In this document: piece after piece, positions 60,675 through 64,000 of the stretch
Numbering within the stretch: the first letter of the stretch is position 1
How the letters are laid out: the number at the start of each line of letters is the position of its first letter
NCBI GenBank assembly: GCA_965223835.1
Contig: OZ245023.1
Coordinates: forward strand, 434,001 to 498,000
DNA length: 64,000 bases
Reading direction: 5' to 3'
Source of the DNA: CAVYXZ01 sp965223835
GTDB taxonomy: Bacteria; Chloroflexota; Anaerolineae; Aggregatilineales; Phototrophicaceae
Program-made: the position numbers and the translations under genes
The notes under the pieces: model-generated
Database searches by the model: none
Seen by the model: the letters and a program-made list of their open reading frames with translations, nothing else
Told to the model about the DNA's origin: nothing

Positions 60675-62024
60675 ATGCTGACCTATAGCAAACAAATACC
60701 GATGATCGCCGAACCAGACGTGCTGGTGTGTGGCGCGGGCTTAGCTGGCATCGGAGCCGCAGTCGCTGCTGCGCGAACGGGTGCCAAAACCATGATTGTC
60801 GAGCGACTGGGTTTCGCCGGTGGCTTTTTTACGGCAATCATGGGGTCAGCGTTTGATGGCTTTGTCGATGAGCGGTCTGGCACGCCGGTGGTGGGCGGCA
60901 TCGTCTTTGAGATGTTGGAGCGGATGGGGGTTATTCAACCGGGTCAGGGCCCGACATTACGCTATAACGTCAATGGCGATCTGTCCTTTGTAGAGATGCA
61001 CCCCGACCGGGTGATTCCGCGTTGTGACCCGGAGCGCTTCAAACATGCGGCTGACGCGATCCTGTTAGAAGCCGGAGTCGACATCCTCTATCACACCCAG
61101 GTGGCAGATGTCATCGCCAATAACGGTCGGGTGGAAGCCGTGATTGTCAGCAATAAAGCCGGGCTGGTGGCGATTAAGCCGAAGATCGTCGTGGATTGCA
61201 CCGGTGATGGTGATGTCGCGGCCTGGGCCGGTGCGGCTTATGAACAAGCGGAAACCCTGCAACCAATGAGTCTGCATTTTCGGCTGGCGTTTATTGAACC
61301 GAGTTTTGAACTCCGCCGCAAATGTGCTGCTGTATTGGATGCAGCGCAGACACGGAGCGAGATGGGCTTATATGGCGGACCTTATCCGGCGACGTTTTCG
61401 GGTCGTGATTTATATTTTAATGCCACGCGGTTTCCGGGCAATAGCACCGACCCCAATGATTGGACCAATGCCGAGATTCAGGGTCGGCGGGATGCCTGGA
61501 CGATGTTCGAGTTGTGGCAAGCCGAATTGCCGGAATTCAAAGATGCTTATTTCATAGGCAGCGGGCCGACAGCGGGGGCGCGGGAATCACGGCGGATTGT
61601 GGGCGATTATGTGCTCACTGGCGGCGATGTACGGGAAGGTCGACGTCATGATGATGTGATTGTGCTGGGCGCATGGCGCTTAGATCATCACCCTGCCGCC
61701 GCCTCGGGCTATCACGACATTTCGTGGATTCCACCCTATGATATTCCTTATCGCACCCTGTTACCGCAACACATGGATAATTTGCTGGTCGCCGGACGTT
61801 GCCACTCGGCATCTTCCGAAGCCCTCGCTTCCAGCCGTGTGACGGCGACGGCAATGGGCATGGGGCAAGCTGCCGGGACCGCCGCGGCATTGGCGATCAC
61901 CGCTCAAGTTGCGCCACGTGCAGTGCCAATTGCCGACCTACAAAACCGGTTGGTGCAAACCGGTGCTATCTTAGAACCGCCGGATATGGCAACTGATGTC
62001 GTACCCGGCAATCCACACTGGTAA
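60675..62024 (+). CDS. FAD-dependent oxidoreductase (FAD_oxidored family)
   Basis: 449 residues. N-terminal dinucleotide motif DVLVCGAGLAGIGAAVAAARTG (GxGxxG) followed by the Glu of IVERLGFAGGFFT, VDCTGDGDVAAWAG in the middle and the C-terminal FAD block DNLLVAGRCHSASSEALASSRVTATAMGMGQAAGTAAALA. Members oxidise a range of small molecules; the substrate is unknown. AAGGAAC precedes the ATG. The frameshifted acetyltransferase gene begins 23 bases later with its own GGAG, suggesting a short operon. Confidence 0.88.
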   Translation: MLTYSKQIPMIAEPDVLVCGAGLAGIGAAVAAARTGAKTMIVERLGFAGGFFTAIMGSAFDGFVDERSGTPVVGGIVFEMLERMGVIQPGQGPTLRYNVNGDLSFVEMHPDRVIPRCDPERFKHAADAILLEAGVDILYHTQVADVIANNGRVEAVIVSNKAGLVAIKPKIVVDCTGDGDVAAWAGAAYEQAETLQPMSLHFRLAFIEPSFELRRKCAAVLDAAQTRSEMGLYGGPYPATFSGRDLYFNATRFPGNSTDPNDWTNAEIQGRRDAWTMFELWQAELPEFKDAYFIGSGPTAGARESRRIVGDYVLTGGDVREGRRHDDVIVLGAWRLDHHPAAASGYHDISWIPPYDIPYRTLLPQHMDNLLVAGRCHSASSEALASSRVTATAMGMGQAAGTAAALAITAQVAPRAVPIADLQNRLVQTGAILEPPDMATDVVPGNPHW

Positions 62025-62047
62025 GCCGATTCATCTACGGAGAATCA

Positions 62048-62819
62048 ATGACAGACGTTCAGTCTTCAGTCAACCGTGAAGACATCATAAGCGGCTTGCG
62101 CACTCTGGGCCTGGCGAGCGGGGATGCTGTTGAGGTGCATAGTTCGCTCAGCCGTTTTGGACGAGTCGCAGGCGGTGCCGACACGGTGATAGCAGCGCTG
62201 ATGGAGGTGGTCGGTCCAACCGGCGCACTCGTCATGTCCGCCTATCCTTTAAGTCCGGCTATCCCCCTCACCGACGCCGAACGAGCGCGGGGCATCACCT
62301 GGAAGGTGCGAAAGCTGCCAGAAAACACGACCGAGAAAACGGGAATGGGTGCAATCGTTGATGCCTTCCGCCAGCGACCGGATGTCGTTTGTGGGTCCGG
62401 TACGCACCGGGTCTGCGCCTGGGGACATGACGCGGTAGCCCACAGCAAAGGGTATCGCCATTTACTCGATATTGATGGCCGGGCACTCTTGCTGGGCGTC
62501 AACATCCATAGTTGTTCCAGCCTGCACCAGGCCGAAAACCGTCCCGCTGCCCGAAGTCATCCAACGAGTCTGGCAGGTCCCGGATGACATCCGCCACGAT
62601 TATCCTGCCGACGAATGGGACGTGGGTTATGGTGAAACACCCAACGATGCCTGGATGACGGTGTGGACAGCCGCCCAGGAACAGGGTTTGATCCGGCACC
62701 ACATGATTGGTCAGGCTGATTGCTGGCTGTTTCGCGCCAGAGCGGTCGTCACCATCTATGAAGCGATGCGGTGCAGCGACCCCTTTGGCCTGTTCGGCAT
62801 CGACCCAGATACGGCTTAA
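62048..62819 (+). pseudogene. AAC(3)-family aminoglycoside N-acetyltransferase-like gene, frameshifted
   Basis: The first frame (62048-62587) gives a typical AAC(3) N-terminal half (GLASGDAVEVHSSLSRFG, GTHRVCAWGHDAVAHSKGYRH... LLGVNIHSCSSLHQAENR). The family continues in the other frame (TVPLPEVIQRVWQVPDD... HMIGQADCWLFRARAVVTIYEAMR, to 62819), so one base is extra (or two missing) near 62530-62550. Either a broken gene or a sequencing error. The family uses acetyl-CoA to acetylate a 3-amino group of aminoglycosides, though chromosomal members may have other substrates such as in FrbF-like or YokD-like proteins. Confidence 0.82.
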
Positions 62820-62911
62820 AACAGTTATTCACGTTGTCATGATAACCGTTGTAGAGGACAGGTAGAAACCTGCCCCTACTTCATCCGGTTAAGCGTTGAT
62901 TATGAGCAGAT

Positions 62912-64000
62912 TTACTCGCCCTGTGGGATCGAGCGCAGCCGAATGTTCACCAGAACCTGTTGGCCGACACACCGCCCCTGCCGCAAGCCATTCTCAATCG
63001 CCGCCCGGTAATGGATGCCCCCATATAGCCGGGAGATCGCCGCTTCGGAAGCTGCCGCCTCAAACGACGTAAAGGAACGCTCGAATGTTTCATGACCGTT
63101 GATGATGGGCGTGCGGTCGGTAAAGGCCGTTTGTCCGAACATCACCGTCAGCACTTCCGCCGCCGCACCAGATACCACCGAATGACCCGACGGATATTCG
63201 GGGAATGGTGGCGTTTCGACATACGGACTCCAGCTACGGCGAATATTTTCCTGAATATATGTCACCGGGCGCACCAGATTCTGATCGTACTTGAGCACCC
63301 ACGCGGAGATAAAGGCATCGGCAATCGCTGAATTCAGCAGCATAAACATTTCCGACGTGCGGCTTAACGGCAAGTTATATTGCTCCGCCAGTTGCACGCC
63401 GATCATGACCCAGTGCCCGGACGGAGCACCGGTGATCCCCGGTGTATCAATCCAAAACAAAGAAATCTCGCGCTGCTCATCGGTATTGTTATCAACTGTT
63501 TCGACGATTTCCAGCGCCTGCTTATAGAAGGTCGAGTCCGGGTCGGTGGAAAAGTCCATGCGCATGAGGATGTTGCAGCGTTCGGCATAATCCAGGCCCA
63601 GCGGGCGCATCAACCCCCAGAATGGCTCCATCGGTTCGCTGTTCTCGTCGGTCAACACCCAGAAGGCCGGGTCGCCGGTGGGTAATTCGTACTCCATTGC
63701 GCTGACCTCAGCATAGCCATCGGTGGCAATCCATTCCACCAGCATGTCGCCGATCTCATCACCGAAGGCCAGCGAACGGTCGGCAATTTCTTCACCGACT
63801 GCTGTCGTCCGTTCTTCGATGTATTGTTCGCGCAGCGCAGCAATCCGTTCATGCGACTCGTCCATACCACCCTCGAACAAACTGTGCAGGACAGTTGACA
63901 GTGAGCCATTAGCAACGGCAGACCAGTCATAATCAAGGTCGTCTTCGGGGAATGGCAGCATCGGTAAGCGTTCGAGTTGGCCGCCGACCGAGAAATTGCC
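62912..64000 (-). CDS. Vanadium-dependent haloperoxidase-like protein (PAP2 superfamily), 5' end outside window
   Basis: The frame is open to the right edge, so the N-terminus is missing. The C-terminal half carries the PAP2/haloperoxidase triad blocks: RPVTYI, the central PPFPEYPSGHSVVSGAAAEVL with the acid-base His in PSGHS, and the final R-x5-H in ISRLYGGIHYRAAIENGLRQG, which in vanadium haloperoxidases provide vanadate ligands Arg and His. The enzyme may oxidise halides with peroxide or act as a phosphatase. No neighbour on the same strand is visible inside the window. Confidence 0.87.
   Translation of the reverse strand, partial: GNFSVGGQLERLPMLPFPEDDLDYDWSAVANGSLSTVLHSLFEGGMDESHERIAALREQYIEERTTAVGEEIADRSLAFGDEIGDMLVEWIATDGYAEVSAMEYELPTGDPAFWVLTDENSEPMEPFWGLMRPLGLDYAERCNILMRMDFSTDPDSTFYKQALEIVETVDNNTDEQREISLFWIDTPGITGAPSGHWVMIGVQLAEQYNLPLSRTSEMFMLLNSAIADAFISAWVLKYDQNLVRPVTYIQENIRRSWSPYVETPPFPEYPSGHSVVSGAAAEVLTVMFGQTAFTDRTPIINGHETFERSFTSFEAAASEAAISRLYGGIHYRAAIENGLRQGRCVGQQVLVNIRLRSIPQGE

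Overview
The window looks like a chromosomal stretch of a member of the Chloroflexota (Anaerolineae-like). This is inferred from style, not from a marker gene. The clues are an ECF sigma factor followed by a DUF5667-type membrane protein with a Pro/Thr stalk, secreted proteins with long Pro/Thr/Glu tails and DUF11 repeats, a dipeptide-type ABC operon beside a GntR-LacI hybrid regulator, moderate-to-high G+C, and mostly small operons on both strands. I saw no rRNA or tRNA gene, phage module, plasmid replication gene or cas gene.

Layout. Bases 1-5432: the end of a huge secreted subtilase fusion, then a TIM-barrel glycosidase-like protein and a thrombospondin-type-3 lipid-anchored or membrane protein. 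Bases 5500-6140: a short, partly decayed CRISPR array with no cas genes nearby, invaded by a small dispersed inverted-repeat element. Bases 6138-9097: PfkB kinase, LtrA-like membrane protein, acetyltransferase. Bases 9212-12331: an unusual module of a secreted DUF5666x3-LysM-polyAsp protein, an ECF sigma factor whose Shine-Dalgarno lies in a hairpin, and a membrane protein (DUF5667, LysM, polyAsp tail). Bases 12382-13990: PiT phosphate transporter and its DUF47 partner. Bases 14204-16530: acetyltransferase, TIM-barrel isomerase, VOC protein. Bases 16613-18342: a complete IS1634-like insertion sequence with 13-bp inverted repeats and a 5-bp target duplication. Bases 18647-27958: SnoaL-like protein, a MerR regulator with a textbook 19-bp-spacer promoter, an enolase-superfamily dehydratase, two MacB-type permeases, small proteins, a secreted alpha/beta hydrolase and a P-loop kinase.

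Bases 28120-47354 are dominated by carbohydrate-type functions: two sulfatases without signal peptides, an RraA-like aldolase, a GntR-LacI regulator followed by a complete five-gene 'dipeptide/oligopeptide' ABC importer plus a membrane protein, a PdxA-like dehydrogenase and a beta-propeller protein. I infer that the importer may bring in a (sulfated) oligosaccharide that is desulfated in the cytoplasm. Bases 47784-52060: a hypothetical protein in an AT-richer stretch, an esterase, a tyrosine phosphatase, a small hypothetical protein and a KDPG-type aldolase. A large S9 peptidase follows at 52222-54507.

Bases 54525-60075 form a cobalamin uptake and activation operon: promoter, B12 riboswitch, terminator, periplasmic binding protein, an intruding seven-bladed WD40 gene, BtuC-like permease, BtuD-like ATPase and corrinoid adenosyltransferase. 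The window ends with a small hypothetical protein, heptanucleotide-periodic repeats, an FAD-dependent oxidoreductase, a frameshifted AAC(3)-family acetyltransferase and the 3' part of a vanadium-haloperoxidase-like gene running off the right edge.
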